From NCBI RefSeq assembly GCF_034092395.1, contig NZ_CP139301.1:1674001-1738000 (forward strand): DNA of 64,000 nucleotides, read 5' to 3'. Source of the DNA: Prochlorococcus sp. MIT 1307. GTDB taxonomy: Bacteria; Cyanobacteriota; Cyanobacteriia; PCC-6307; Cyanobiaceae. Under the pieces are notes generated by a model. The model was not told the origin of the DNA. It was given only the letters and a program-made list of their open reading frames with translations, and did not search any database. Position numbers and translations under genes: made by a program. Positions 8,244-15,955 of this stretch are shown here, piece by piece (position 1 is the stretch's first letter; each line of letters starts with the position of its first letter).

Positions 8244-8513
8244 GTGTTCAATGAAAGCTAAGTGCTAACTCTAGGGTGCGAATTCTGTTGGCATGAATAG
8301 CTTTGAGAGGGAGGATTCTCGACATCTATTCTTAGCCTGTTTGCTAGTTTAAGAAGTGATGCTTTGCACCATTTCTTGCGTTCGTTTTGGTGACCATTAA
8401 TGCTCTTTTCCCTTGAGCATCCTTTGGCAGTTACGCTGAGACTTTCTATTTCTTCTTATTCAGAGTTCACGCATATTTCGGACATATCTATCATCGGATG
8501 TAACTTTAGGCAC

Positions 8514-8600
8514 AAGAAAACCCGCCAAAGGCGGGCTCTTGGAGATCATGAGCAAGTGTTGCCTTGTTTCCACTGCTCGGAGAATCTCATCTCCTCACTT
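8514..8600 (-). ncRNA. yfr2: Yfr2-family small RNA, left copy
   Basis: Read on the minus strand, an outer GGAGAT/ATCTCC stem encloses a hairpin. Its loop carries GGAAACAAGGCAACA, the GGAAACA-type repeat characteristic of cyanobacterial Yfr2. It ends with the terminator CCCGCC-TTT-GGCGGG plus TTTT. A TTGCCA/TAAAAA promoter precedes it. The 5' end is estimated from the -10 position. Near the 5' end GTGAGGAG is complementary to CUCCUCAC of the sRNA Yfr1. It is transcribed away from the 11-kb segment. Confidence 0.8.
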
Positions 8601-8647
8601 CAGGTATTTTTACCTAATTAGTTAATTTTGGCAAGCCCTCTAGCTCA

Positions 8648-8693
8648 TAAAAAAAGGCCCTTGCGAAACGCGCCGGACCTGGGTGATGGGGAA
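8648..8693 (-). ncRNA. Candidate short RNA B (left copy)
   Basis: A TTGATT-17 bp-TAGAAA promoter predicts a very short transcript that starts about TTCCCCATCACCC. It ends in a strong terminator, AGGTCC/GGGCCT stem with seven T residues. It has the same direction as Yfr2 and lies just upstream of it. Its CCCCATCACCC is perfectly complementary to the motif in candidate RNA A. Existence as a transcript is inferred. Confidence 0.45.
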
Positions 8694-8784
8694 CCTGTTT
8701 TCTAAGAGAGATTGAGCTCAAAATCAACCCCCACAAGTAGTGTTTTTTCTGATCGGTTGTATAAGTCACACTATAAATAGCGTG

Positions 8785-8891
8785 TATCTACCGATGACAA
8801 ATCGCTTGACAGTGACTAGTGTCATCCAAGTGGCCGGGTGATGGGGATCAAACGGTCTTATGAAGCCTCTTCTGATCAAGAGGCTTTTTTA
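8785..8891 (+). ncRNA. Candidate small RNA A (left copy)
   Basis: On the plus strand a run of local hairpins (GATGACA/TGTCATC and CTTGACA/TGTC..CAAG) leads to GGGTGATGGGG at 8836-8846. The terminator AAGCCTCTT/AAGAGGCTT plus T6 then ends at 8890. No short protein frame explains this block. The 5' end is a guess based on a TATAAA box at 8772. RNA A and RNA B diverge and share an 11-nt complementary motif. Confidence 0.4.
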
Positions 8892-9524
8892 TTGTGTGAT
8901 GACTTTTCCTAATGCAGGTGCAACCACCCTGCAGAAATATTGAATTCACTTAATTCAGAACAAACTAGGTTCTAACTAGAGCTTTCGTTCTGGTTACCCA
9001 AGTATTTGGCCTTATTTTCAAATCTTCTAAATTAGCGCTGTCGAAAGCAGCAGCATTATTGGCTTTTGACGCCCAAGGATCAACTTCTTAAATATGCTTC
9101 TAGGCTATGCCTCCATCGACATGGCTGCCACCCTGCATCGATTTCTGCGATATGGGCCCTTAGGCAGTTGGCAGCAAAGTTACTGATAAAAGGGTTTGAA
9201 TATGTCTAGGTCTTCATGGCTTAAAGATTGCATGCTGGCGAGAAAGAGTAGAGATAAAAGATCATGGGTAATAAGCTCATAGAAGCTAAGGGCTTCCTTA
9301 TCTTCTCGTTAGAATTTCCCAGCATAGATTCCTAGAGATTGTGCAGATTCATTGTTATTAATGGCTTTTAACTGTTCATTAGCCATTAGTTAATTTCGCT
9401 TATTTGCTTGGTATAACTAGTGTTTAAAGGATTAGAGTGAAATCAGAGTAACTACAGTTCTAAATAAAAAGTATCAAGCTGGTTGGACAGGTATTCTGCA
9501 TGTATTGATGATCACCCAAATCGT
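8892..9524. other. Gap with no supported gene
   Basis: These 633 bases between the inverted repeat and the second 57-aa gene have no convincing frame on either strand, no tRNA and no clear terminator. Confidence 0.5.
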
Positions 9525-9698
9525 TCAATCTTTTAGCTCAATGATCTCGTAGTAAAGAGGAGCTACGTAGTCAGCATCTGAGCAGTACATATCTCCGTAG
9601 ATCTCCTTTAGTAATTCATAGGCATCGTCGTAGTTGTCGAAGCCCTGAGAGGTAATGGGATCCTCTTCTCCGGCGTCTGAATTGATCAGGTATCTCAT
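9525..9698 (-). CDS. 57-aa acidic protein, copy B
   Basis: Residues 1-45 are identical to the protein at 7519 because they lie in the perfect direct repeat. The C-terminus then switches to DADYVAPLYYEIIELKD. Both versions have exactly 57 residues although their final dozen codons differ, which argues that both are functional proteins. Composition is acidic and Tyr-rich. A decayed tyrosine recombinase lies just upstream of its promoter region. Confidence 0.65.
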   Translation of the reverse strand: MRYLINSDAGEEDPITSQGFDNYDDAYELLKEIYGDMYCSDADYVAPLYYEIIELKD

Positions 9699-9838
9699 TC
9701 CAGCTTTAATCTTTCCCCGTGTGGATCTGTCCGAAGAGCTTCTCTATACGTAGTTGAATTGCATACATCTAAGTTTTGTCAAAGAAAGACTTTCGCCTTT
9801 GCTGTTTTTGATGGTGATAGCAGCTCATAAAGCTGTAA
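9563..9838. repeat. 276-bp perfect direct repeat, copy 2
   Basis: This is identical to 7557-7832. The left boundary is inside the 57-aa gene and the right boundary is 140 bp upstream of its start codon. It abuts the remnant of a recombinase gene. Confidence 0.95.
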
Positions 9839-9932
9839 CCCAAGGAAGAGCAGTCCCATTAGGACCAGAACCGAATATGGATCACCAAGCACTAAATTTC
9901 GGCCTTTCTGTGTAATTCCGTTCTAGCTGTTG

Positions 9933-10607
9933 TCAGACTCTCTGAATTTGACCCATAGTTGCCTTCTCTCCAATGAATGTATTCAGATCCTCTGGTGGCA
10001 GCCAACTTCTATTAGCCCCATTCTTAAAGGCAAAGCGTAGGAATTCCGCTGCGTATTGGATCCGGAGTCGTCGGCTTGCTGAGCCAGGCTCTCCCCCATG
10101 ACGTTCAACAAGGGTTTTTAAAACCGAGTAGCCACTTGATACAGAAGTTTCGCCAGTGAGGATAAGCAATGTGCGGTCAATAGGAGTTCGGTAGTTTCGG
10201 TTCCAAACTCGTGATCCTTTCTTCCCATTACTTGTTTTATGCGATTTGAATTTTCTAGCTAGTTGTTCCCAGTCGAGTGCACCATTTAATCCAGACTCGT
10301 TATTTTGTTTCACTAGCTCATATGCTTCTGCTAGGCCCTTTCCTTGAGACTTCATTATTAGCGAAATGTCTGTGGAGATTTTCAATATCCATCCTGCACT
10401 TGTGCCTACCCATGGAACAAAATCTGGATTGTTCTTGGCCTTTGGCCCAAGAACAATGCTGGTTCTGTTGCCATCTTCAAAACGAACTGTCAGCTGAACC
10501 TTTTGAATAAGACCTTTCCCTATGCCTCGGACCATCCATCCTTCGCCACATGCCTGTCGAATTTCTTCGCGCAGGGAGGTGATCCATTTTGAAGGCTTAT
10601 CAGGCAT
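9933..10607 (-). pseudogene. Tyrosine recombinase N-terminal fragment
   Basis: This 224-aa frame resembles the front half of integrases found in marine picocyanobacteria. It has an arm-type N-terminus (WITSLREEI...CGEGWMVRG, then VQLTVRFEDGNRTSIVLG). A core-binding segment follows (DWEQLARKFKSHKT, DRTLLILTGETSVSSGYSVL, ERHGGEPGSASRRLRIQYAAEFLRF split here for brevity). It stops after the core-binding domain. The catalytic domain with the Arg-His-Arg-Tyr residues is missing, and I found no continuation in other frames downstream. It is probably a relic of an integrative element. Confidence 0.65.
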
Positions 10608-10650
10608 TATTTTTATTGAATACTAGACAGGAGTAGTAGTAGGTCTTTCA

Positions 10651-10791
10651 TTAGCTATCCAATCTTTCTGCATAGTCTCTTAAAACCTCTGCTATTTTGT
10701 GTGGCGGTATTTCTTGCTGATATTCCTTGCATAACTCAAAGAACTTGTCTAGAAATTCCTTCATAGGACTTGGTCTCTTTTCTTTAGTCAT
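10651..10791 (-). CDS. 46-aa protein upstream of the recombinase relic
   Basis: This small frame reads MTKEKRPSPMKEFLDKFFEL followed by CKEYQQEIPPHKIAEVLRDY. It is charged and helical. It is co-oriented with the recombinase fragment, 43 bp upstream of its start, so the two may once have formed an operon. Position beside an integrase would suit a small accessory DNA-binding protein. No motif proves this. Confidence 0.45.
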   Translation of the reverse strand: MTKEKRPSPMKEFLDKFFELCKEYQQEIPPHKIAEVLRDYAERLDS

Positions 10792-10928
10792 TTGAGCCTT
10801 AAAAGTGTGTACAGAGTGTGAACGGATTTTGTGACTTCCTTGAAACTGTTTTCATTGAGTCAAATGCACTGGTTCATTAGCTAGCAGTTAACCGCCTGTT
10901 GAGCCATCGGATCTCAGAGAAAAGTGTT

Positions 10929-10964
10929 GGTTTGAATAAAGTTTGAATAAACCCTCGATTTCAG
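10929..10964. repeat. 36-bp motif, second copy
   Basis: This matches 2636-2671 at about 30 of 36 positions, keeping GGTTTGAATA and CCCTCGAT. It lies directly beside the cupin pseudogene, as the first copy lies beside a possible cupin remnant. Confidence 0.4.
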
Positions 10965-10980
10965 TGTCTGCATTGATTGA

Positions 10981-11185
10981 CTAGTTACCAAAACGATAGT
11001 GCTTACGAACTGTTTTATGCACTTCTCACTTGCAAGACATTCCAGCAGGAAAAACAACTAGATCACCGACTCCAAATCTCAGAGGCTGACTCCATCAGGA
11101 GTAACGATCACATCTCCTTTGATTAGTAAGCAAGCTTCCTGAGAGTTATATGTCCAAGTGAATGTAGTTGGATCACAAGTCTATA
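10981..11185 (-). pseudogene. Small cupin gene, inactivated
   Basis: The minus strand encodes a recognisable single-domain cupin of the DUF861 type: PTTFTWTYNSQEACLLIKGD, VIVTPDGVSL, then a TGA stop with a frameshift. It continues with FGVGDLVVFPAGMSC, another stop where Trp is expected, and VHKTVRKHYRFGN before TAG at 10981. At least two disabling changes are visible. Intact members are about 90-100 aa beta-barrel proteins of unknown substrate. Confidence 0.7.
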
Positions 11186-11406
11186 TATGCCATTGCTAGA
11201 TCCTTAGCTAGTTGATTATGCATTTGGCAGGAGGAGGTGATTTAGATTGACAACTTCTGCGCTTAGAGCTCAAGCTCTTTCTACCTATTTTTAGTAATTT
11301 AATTAGTTGATTTCAGTAAAAGCCAAACATCGTTCCGCCTATTTTGACTAGTCCATCTAGATAAACTTGAGTATTATTTTGTTGTATTTTTTGTGTGAGA
11401 AATCAA

Positions 11407-12099
11407 GTGTCATTAAGAAAGAGCTTGCTTACGGCAAGCATTGTTTGCTCTTGTGTAGCTACTCCAGTTTTCGCTGATGTGTATTCTGCAGGCCAATCAG
11501 TAGAAGATGATAAAGGCTTTTACGGGGTACTTTCTGTAGGTATTGGTGATATCGATGGAACCAAGTGGGAATCAACTATTGGCGGGACAAAATATGGTGG
11601 TAAGGCACCTGTTGATGCAGGCTTCTCAGGGGAAGTAGGCATTGGATATGACTTTGGTGCGTGGCGTACTGATTTGACTTATGAGAATGGAGGTGGTGAT
11701 TTAGGTGATTGTACAGAAACTAAAGTTACAGGAACTAATTGCTCATCAACTAGTGGAGAGGTCGAAACTAACAGCTTTATGATTAATGCCTACTACGATA
11801 TAGATACTAATTCTAAATGGGAGCCTTACGTCGGAGCAGGAATTGGCACCACTAATTTTGATGTGGAAAACTTTACGGTTGGTGGCACAAAATATAAACT
11901 TGGTGATGATGATAGTACTACGTATCAATTAAAAGCAGGAGTAACTCATCCTGTTAGTGACAAGATGGATCTATTTGGAGAAGCAGCTTATAAAATTTAT
12001 GATGATATAGAAACTTCTACTAACGTTGCAGGAGTGAAATTTAAGGTGAAAGACAGTACAGAGTGGGTAGCTAAATTAGGACTACGCTATATGTTCTAA
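11407..12099 (+). CDS. Outer-membrane beta-barrel protein, copy 1
   Basis: This 230-aa protein has a signal peptide (LLTASIVCSCVATPVFA) and alternating amphipathic strands ending in LGLRYMF, the C-terminal aromatic signature of outer-membrane barrels. It fits the OMP_b-brl/OmpW-like group of eight-strand barrels. I choose GTG 11407 rather than GTG 11395 because the paralog at 27797 starts at the matching codon (MSLKKGLL) and both then have 230 aa. The leader contains GUGUGAG overlapping the ribosome-binding region, complementary to the Yfr1 core. Role is probably a small channel or surface protein. Confidence 0.82.
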   Translation: MSLRKSLLTASIVCSCVATPVFADVYSAGQSVEDDKGFYGVLSVGIGDIDGTKWESTIGGTKYGGKAPVDAGFSGEVGIGYDFGAWRTDLTYENGGGDLGDCTETKVTGTNCSSTSGEVETNSFMINAYYDIDTNSKWEPYVGAGIGTTNFDVENFTVGGTKYKLGDDDSTTYQLKAGVTHPVSDKMDLFGEAAYKIYDDIETSTNVAGVKFKVKDSTEWVAKLGLRYMF

Positions 12100-12128
12100 A
12101 CTTAGCCAAATTTAATTTTTAAATTGTA

Positions 12129-12160
12129 AAAAGGCGATATTTTTATATCGTCCTTTTTTA
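12129..12160 (+). terminator. Terminator after barrel gene copy 1
   Basis: AAAGGCGATAT pairs with ATATCGTCCTTT around TTTT, followed by further T residues. The GGCGATA core is shared with the hairpin behind the second barrel gene. Confidence 0.8.
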
Positions 12161-12184
12161 TTTTTAGATTTTACTTTCTATTTA

Positions 12185-12312
12185 TTGCCTTGGCGCAATG
12201 TTGTCATAGCTAGGGTCTCATAGTAGCCGATATCAGAGCAGCATATAAATCTGATACACCAGGAAGATGTGTCCACTTAGAGTAAGCAGCGACTATGGAT
12301 CACAAACATTAA
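12185..12312 (-). pseudogene. Degenerate relative of the 57-aa family
   Basis: The minus strand reads FICCSDIGYYETLAM, similar to the YCSDADY..YYE end of the 57-aa proteins. The flanking stretch with TATGGATCACAAACATTAAAT matches the DNA beside copy B (TATGGATCACCAAGCACTAAAT). No complete frame or start codon remains. Confidence 0.4.
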
Positions 12313-12397
12313 ATCTCTAGCTTTTTGAGCAATTCTTTGCTATCTGCCTTTCGTAAATCTTGATCCATTGGAAGAAGATCAAGTTATGTCGAAAAAG

Positions 12398-12949
12398 TTA
12401 TTTAAGACTTTTCGTAATAACTGCGTTTAGGAAAGCATGATTCAACTTTTCTAAAGGATCATTAGACCACAACACTAGAGCAGTCCTCATTGCGCAAGAT
12501 CCATGCCTATAAGCCTGTGTCATTTCTTGAGCTGTTAAAGAATGTGTACCTAATAATATTGTGAAGACTAGTTCGGGAGAGGCATGAGGGAGCTTCTTGA
12601 GCACCAATGATAATTCTTGCAAGGCCTTCTCGATAGTCAGTCCCTTTTCTTTGCAGTGATATTCAAATTCTTCCTTAGCAACTTCGCCATATTTCTTTGC
12701 TCCATGATCAGTAAAGATAACTCCGATGTTTTGTTTTAATGTAGCTGCACTCTTCTTTAAACCAAGGCTTTCCTCTATCTTTATGAGCCTCTCTTCAAGT
12801 AGAGCATCATTATCTAATTTGTGATTGTTGTCTAGTTTCTCAGTGACATATTGCGTCAAGGTTTTTCCTTCCTGTATCGCTTGTTTTTTTAGCTTTAACA
12901 AGAGCTCAGGTTCAATATTTATATTTAGCTGCGTTCGACCTTTCGCCAT
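12398..12949 (-). CDS. Ribbon-helix-helix protein, copy 1
   Basis: This 183-aa protein begins with a ribbon-helix-helix DNA-binding domain: strand RTQLNINIEPELLLKLKKQA and helix GKTLTQYVTEKL. A coiled-coil linker follows (LLEERLIKIEESLGL), then a C-terminal helical domain with GAKKYGEVAKEEFEYH and LLGTHSLTAQEM. The gene at 40077 has the same architecture with low identity. Such proteins usually repress their own or neighbouring genes. No toxin partner is adjacent, so I do not call it an antitoxin. Confidence 0.65.
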   Translation of the reverse strand: MAKGRTQLNINIEPELLLKLKKQAIQEGKTLTQYVTEKLDNNHKLDNDALLEERLIKIEESLGLKKSAATLKQNIGVIFTDHGAKKYGEVAKEEFEYHCKEKGLTIEKALQELSLVLKKLPHASPELVFTILLGTHSLTAQEMTQAYRHGSCAMRTALVLWSNDPLEKLNHAFLNAVITKSLK

Positions 12950-13481
12950 TTTCGTGGTTGACTATAAGTTAACTATATCTTTTTAAGAGGATAATTGCAG
13001 CTTCACTCAAACTCTTGTAAATTAATTCCTCTCTCCCTTTGAATTTCTTTGCTTGAACTGGCTATTGTTGAGACATGTCAGCCCTGGCAGCCAGTATGGA
13101 TGATCTTGTTTGCTGGAAAGGTTATCGATAGATCTAGATTAGTTAGTGGTAAGACTTTTGGAAGAAAGGTGTAGGGATTAAATTTGTTTCTTATAAGAAA
13201 GAGAATAAGTGCTTTGAAATAAATAGTTTTTACCTGGCTATGACTTCATGAGCGAATATGAGATTCTTGTTTAGCTATTGGAATAAAAGGTTTAGAGAGC
13301 TTTTGGGAGTTAGAACCTTGTTGGAATTAGAGCAAGCTTTCCTTTCTATTATTTTGACTAAATTATCTTCTTTGTGCTTTTAGTATTTCCAGTGTTTAGG
13401 GAGTATTAGGGGTAGCTTTAACCTATTGCCTTGATTGATTCCTTAATGAATGAGGGAAAGGCCGTCTGTGGAGACATCAGT
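12950..13481. other. Gap with no supported gene
   Basis: These 532 bases carry no convincing frame, RNA gene or terminator. They are AT-rich and presumably hold the promoter of the ribbon-helix-helix gene at the left edge. Confidence 0.5.
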
Positions 13482-14342
13482 TCAGGTTGAGGCATCTTGC
13501 TTGATTATTTCCCAGGCTTCTAAGGCTGTATCTGCATATTGAAAGAGCTTTAGGTGATCATCGGCAATCAGCCCAGAATCTGCAAGTAGTTGAAAATCAA
13601 TAGCTTTAGACCAATATTCTCGCCCAAAAAGAATTATAGGGATATTGTTCTTCATTCCAGTCTGACGAAGTGTTAAAAGCTCAAATAGTTCATCAAATGT
13701 TCCAAAGCCACCAGGAAAAAATACGGCTGCAATTGAACGCATTACAAAGTGAATTTTGCGCAACGCAAAATAATTAAATTTAAAACAAAGTCCAGGTGTG
13801 ATAAATGGATTTGGATTTTGTTCATTAGGGATACTGATGTTTAAGCCTATTGATTTGCAGTCTGCATCAAAAGCACCTCTATTAGCAGCTTCCATAATGC
13901 CAGGACCACCACCAGTAACAATTACATGAGAACGGCACTCCTTTATTTGATTTTCTCTAGACACAATTCTAGAAAACTCTCTTGCAGATTAATAGTAATG
14001 AGACATTAAATATGCTTTTTCTAACCTATCTTTTTCCCTTTGTAGTTGACTTGAATCCGTATTTTCTTCTAACATTCTACATGCTTCTTCTAGTTTTCGT
14101 TTTGCAGACAATCTGTCTAAGATGTTTGCTCCTCCGAATACAATAATAGTTGATAATATCTTTTCATTCTCGAGTATTTGTTCTGGCTTGCTAATCTCAA
14201 GCAACATGCGAACTCCTCGCATCTCATCGCTATTCAATAACTCTAAATCCTGATGAGCTAAATGATAAGAATTGGAACTGAGTATTAATTTCAGATTCTG
14301 TTTTGCAATTTCATTATCATCACTGCGTTCGTAGTGTTTCAC
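13482..14342 (-). pseudogene. LOG-family (lysine decarboxylase-like) gene split by a stop codon
   Basis: Two fragments, 117 and 160 codons, lie in the same frame, separated by one TAA at 13989-13991. Together they form a 286-codon LOG-family gene. The N-part has STIIVFGGANI and ends YLMSHYY. The C-part continues AREFSRIVSRENQ, VTGGGPGIMEAANRGA and the nucleotide-binding signature PGGFGTFDELFE. LOG-family enzymes are phosphoribohydrolases acting on nucleoside monophosphates. The C-fragment could start at GTG 13964 but would lack the first strand of the Rossmann fold. Probably inactive, unless the stop is an error. Confidence 0.8.
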
Positions 14343-14401
14343 CGTTGTCCTCTAATAGCACTTCGCCTCTTAGAAAGGATAGTAGATATAGTTCTTATTT
14401 G

Positions 14402-14728
14402 TCATAGATCTTGCGAAACAAGATCACACTTGGTGAGTTCTGGAGTCGCAAGTCGATCAAGAATTCTTGCCATGTCCACTGCTGAGAGTTCTCCATCGCT
14501 AGACCACTTCAGTGTCGTTTTTCGCTGAGCAGGGATTTGTTCTTTTGTTGCTGTCAGTAGATTATTTTTTCTCTCTAAGTCTTCTAAATACGCCTTCGCA
14601 GAATGTAAGTCACCTGAGTAAATACAACGACTTCTTGAGCAAGATCGAAAGATTCGACCAGAATCCCCTTTAAAACAAGTAATTGATCCACCTTGAGAAC
14701 TTATGAATAAAGGATTTTTTGTGATCAC
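14402..14728 (-). CDS. Hypothetical protein, GTG start coupled to upstream gene
   Basis: This 108-aa protein starts MITKNPLFISSQGGSITCF and has a Ser/Arg-rich segment (FRSCSRSRCIYSGDLHSAKA), then a helix and a Thr/Asp-rich end. The GTG start overlaps the stop of the 52-aa gene at 14725 by GTGA, and GGAGG lies just upstream within that gene. The pair is therefore almost certainly translated together. I recognise no domain. Confidence 0.6.
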   Translation of the reverse strand: MITKNPLFISSQGGSITCFKGDSGRIFRSCSRSRCIYSGDLHSAKAYLEDLERKNNLLTATKEQIPAQRKTTLKWSSDGELSAVDMARILDRLATPELTKCDLVSQDL

Positions 14729-14883
14729 TTTTCCTCCTTTTTTAGGTGAATATCAATACATTGAGTTAAGCAATGGATACCATCATCACTTAGAGAGCAG
14801 GCAGTAATGCATTCAAAATACTCGTCAATAGCATCGTGTTCGATGTTAACTTCATCCATTAAATGGACGCTTTTGGTAATCAT
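14725..14883 (-). CDS. 52-aa acidic protein, first gene of a coupled pair
   Basis: The frame starts MITKSVHLMDEVNIEHDAID and ends LKKEEK. It contains four cysteines in ECITACSLSDDG and HCLTQCID, an arrangement that could bind metal or form disulfides. The product is acidic and has no membrane segment. Its last codons contain the Shine-Dalgarno AAAAGGAGG for the next gene, and the stop overlaps that gene's start. Function unknown. Confidence 0.55.
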   Translation of the reverse strand: MITKSVHLMDEVNIEHDAIDEYFECITACSLSDDGIHCLTQCIDIHLKKEEK

Positions 14884-15021
14884 AAGTTGCACCTCTTTGA
14901 TTGGCTTACGAAACTAGCATTGAATCTATATTTGGGGTCATTATTATACGAAAGATAAAGTACCTATTTTCTCTTGCAAGTGGAAAAGAAGATTATAAAA
15001 AATAATATAGAGTCCTTCTTA

Positions 15022-15079
15022 AGTAATAAAAACTGACCCTTCTTTGTCCCCAAAGAAAGAAAGGCCAGTTTTTATTACT
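15022..15079. terminator. Bidirectional hairpin terminator
   Basis: AGTAATAAAAACTG pairs perfectly with CAGTTTTTATTACT, with an inner TTCTTTG/CAAAGAA stem. It has T-runs in both directions. It would terminate the minus-strand locus at 15080-15340. Confidence 0.75.
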
Positions 15080-15340
15080 CGTCTTTTAGAGAAGCTATTT
15101 GCTATTGATCGCCTGGGGCCAAGGATCTAGGTGTAAGGCTGATAAAGGCTCCATTGAGGGCACCTAAACGATGCAGAGGAGTGTCATTAATGCTTTAGAG
15201 GCCATCTATGACCAGCCCACTTGTAAAATGAGACTGTTGGAGCAGGGACCAGAAGTCAATTCGCTTCTATTTAATACTCAGGCGGAGTATCGATCATGAA
15301 CCCCTCCGGCTGACATTGGGGTAATTCTGTAGCAACCGCT
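15080..15340 (-). other. Conserved mini-locus 1: strong RBS, 8-codon peptide, PAPTVS block
   Basis: On the minus strand a GGAGGGG Shine-Dalgarno precedes ATG 15297 and a peptide MIDTPPEY with stop at 15271. The same frame resumes as LLVPAPTVS. Further on a second frame reads HRLGALNGAFISL and LTPRSLAPGDQ. A paralogous locus at 49370-49650 keeps the ribosome-binding site, DTPPE, PAPTVS, RLGALKG, the PRNMAPGGQ-like end and a terminator hairpin. Each copy has different stops. It is either a decayed small-gene family or a leader/structured RNA. Confidence 0.45.
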
Positions 15341-15955
15341 ACAAAAAGACAATGCGCCTTAATGCTTATTTCTTCTGACTTCTTTTGGCGATAAGGTTTG
15401 GCCTTTTATTGTTAATCGTGGAATGAAAACAGTTTTTTCCTTGAAGAGGCATTCACCATGGCTACTTCTAAGTTGTGATCCTGAAATTGAATATCTTTGT
15501 TCAATTTTGTTGCCAGAATTTTACTGGAATAGATATTTAAAAATCGCTAAGGCCTTTAGGTATTAATGGCTGTTTAATTTCTATTGAAAGGAGGTATATA
15601 TAGTCGTGTCAATAGATTTGGGCGCATTTTGTGGTATTGATTTTGAGCAGACTTTGGTGTCATCATTGCTTATAAGACAAATATTGTGTTTAAAAAGGGG
15701 CATAACATTGCCTTTATTAATTAAGACAAGGCCTTGCTTTATTTGCATATTCCAAATACTTGATAAAACTTTTTGTGGCGAATTTTTGTAATGGTATTTA
15801 TCTCTCTGGCGCTTTCGTCCAACACCTTTAATATTCTTAGACGAATATTTGCTCTGAAACTGACAGGAAGAAGAGACGAAATCTCCATCAATATTGCTTG
15901 ATTACATCAAGATAATTTGATTAGATTAATATGTGCCAATGCTGTTGTGGCTCTC
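15341..15955. other. Long leader region of pstS
   Basis: These 615 bases contain no frame I trust. A plus-strand frame at 15606-15791 has no domain and weak composition. The region should include the pstS promoter. I could not identify a convincing Pho box. Confidence 0.45.

Larger units (their letters stand above)
8514..8891. repeat. 378-bp perfect inverted repeat, left copy
   Basis: This block is the exact reverse complement of 19984-20361, with no mismatch or gap that I can find by eye over 378 bp. It has no protein-coding gene. It carries a Yfr2-like RNA and two further transcript-like units with terminators. The 11.1 kb between the copies could invert by homologous recombination. Confidence 0.95.

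Noticed and set aside
8400-8621. 73-codon plus-strand frame
   Set aside because: It lies over the Yfr2-like RNA and its terminator, has no homology-like features, and its only conserved part is the RNA structure on the other strand.
12398-12949. Toxin-antitoxin module based on the ribbon-helix-helix protein
   Set aside because: At 183 aa it is long for an antitoxin and there is no small partner gene next to it. The same holds for 40077.
15606-15791. 61-codon plus-strand frame before pstS
   Set aside because: No domain, a hydrophobic and Cys-rich random-looking composition, and no link to neighbours.
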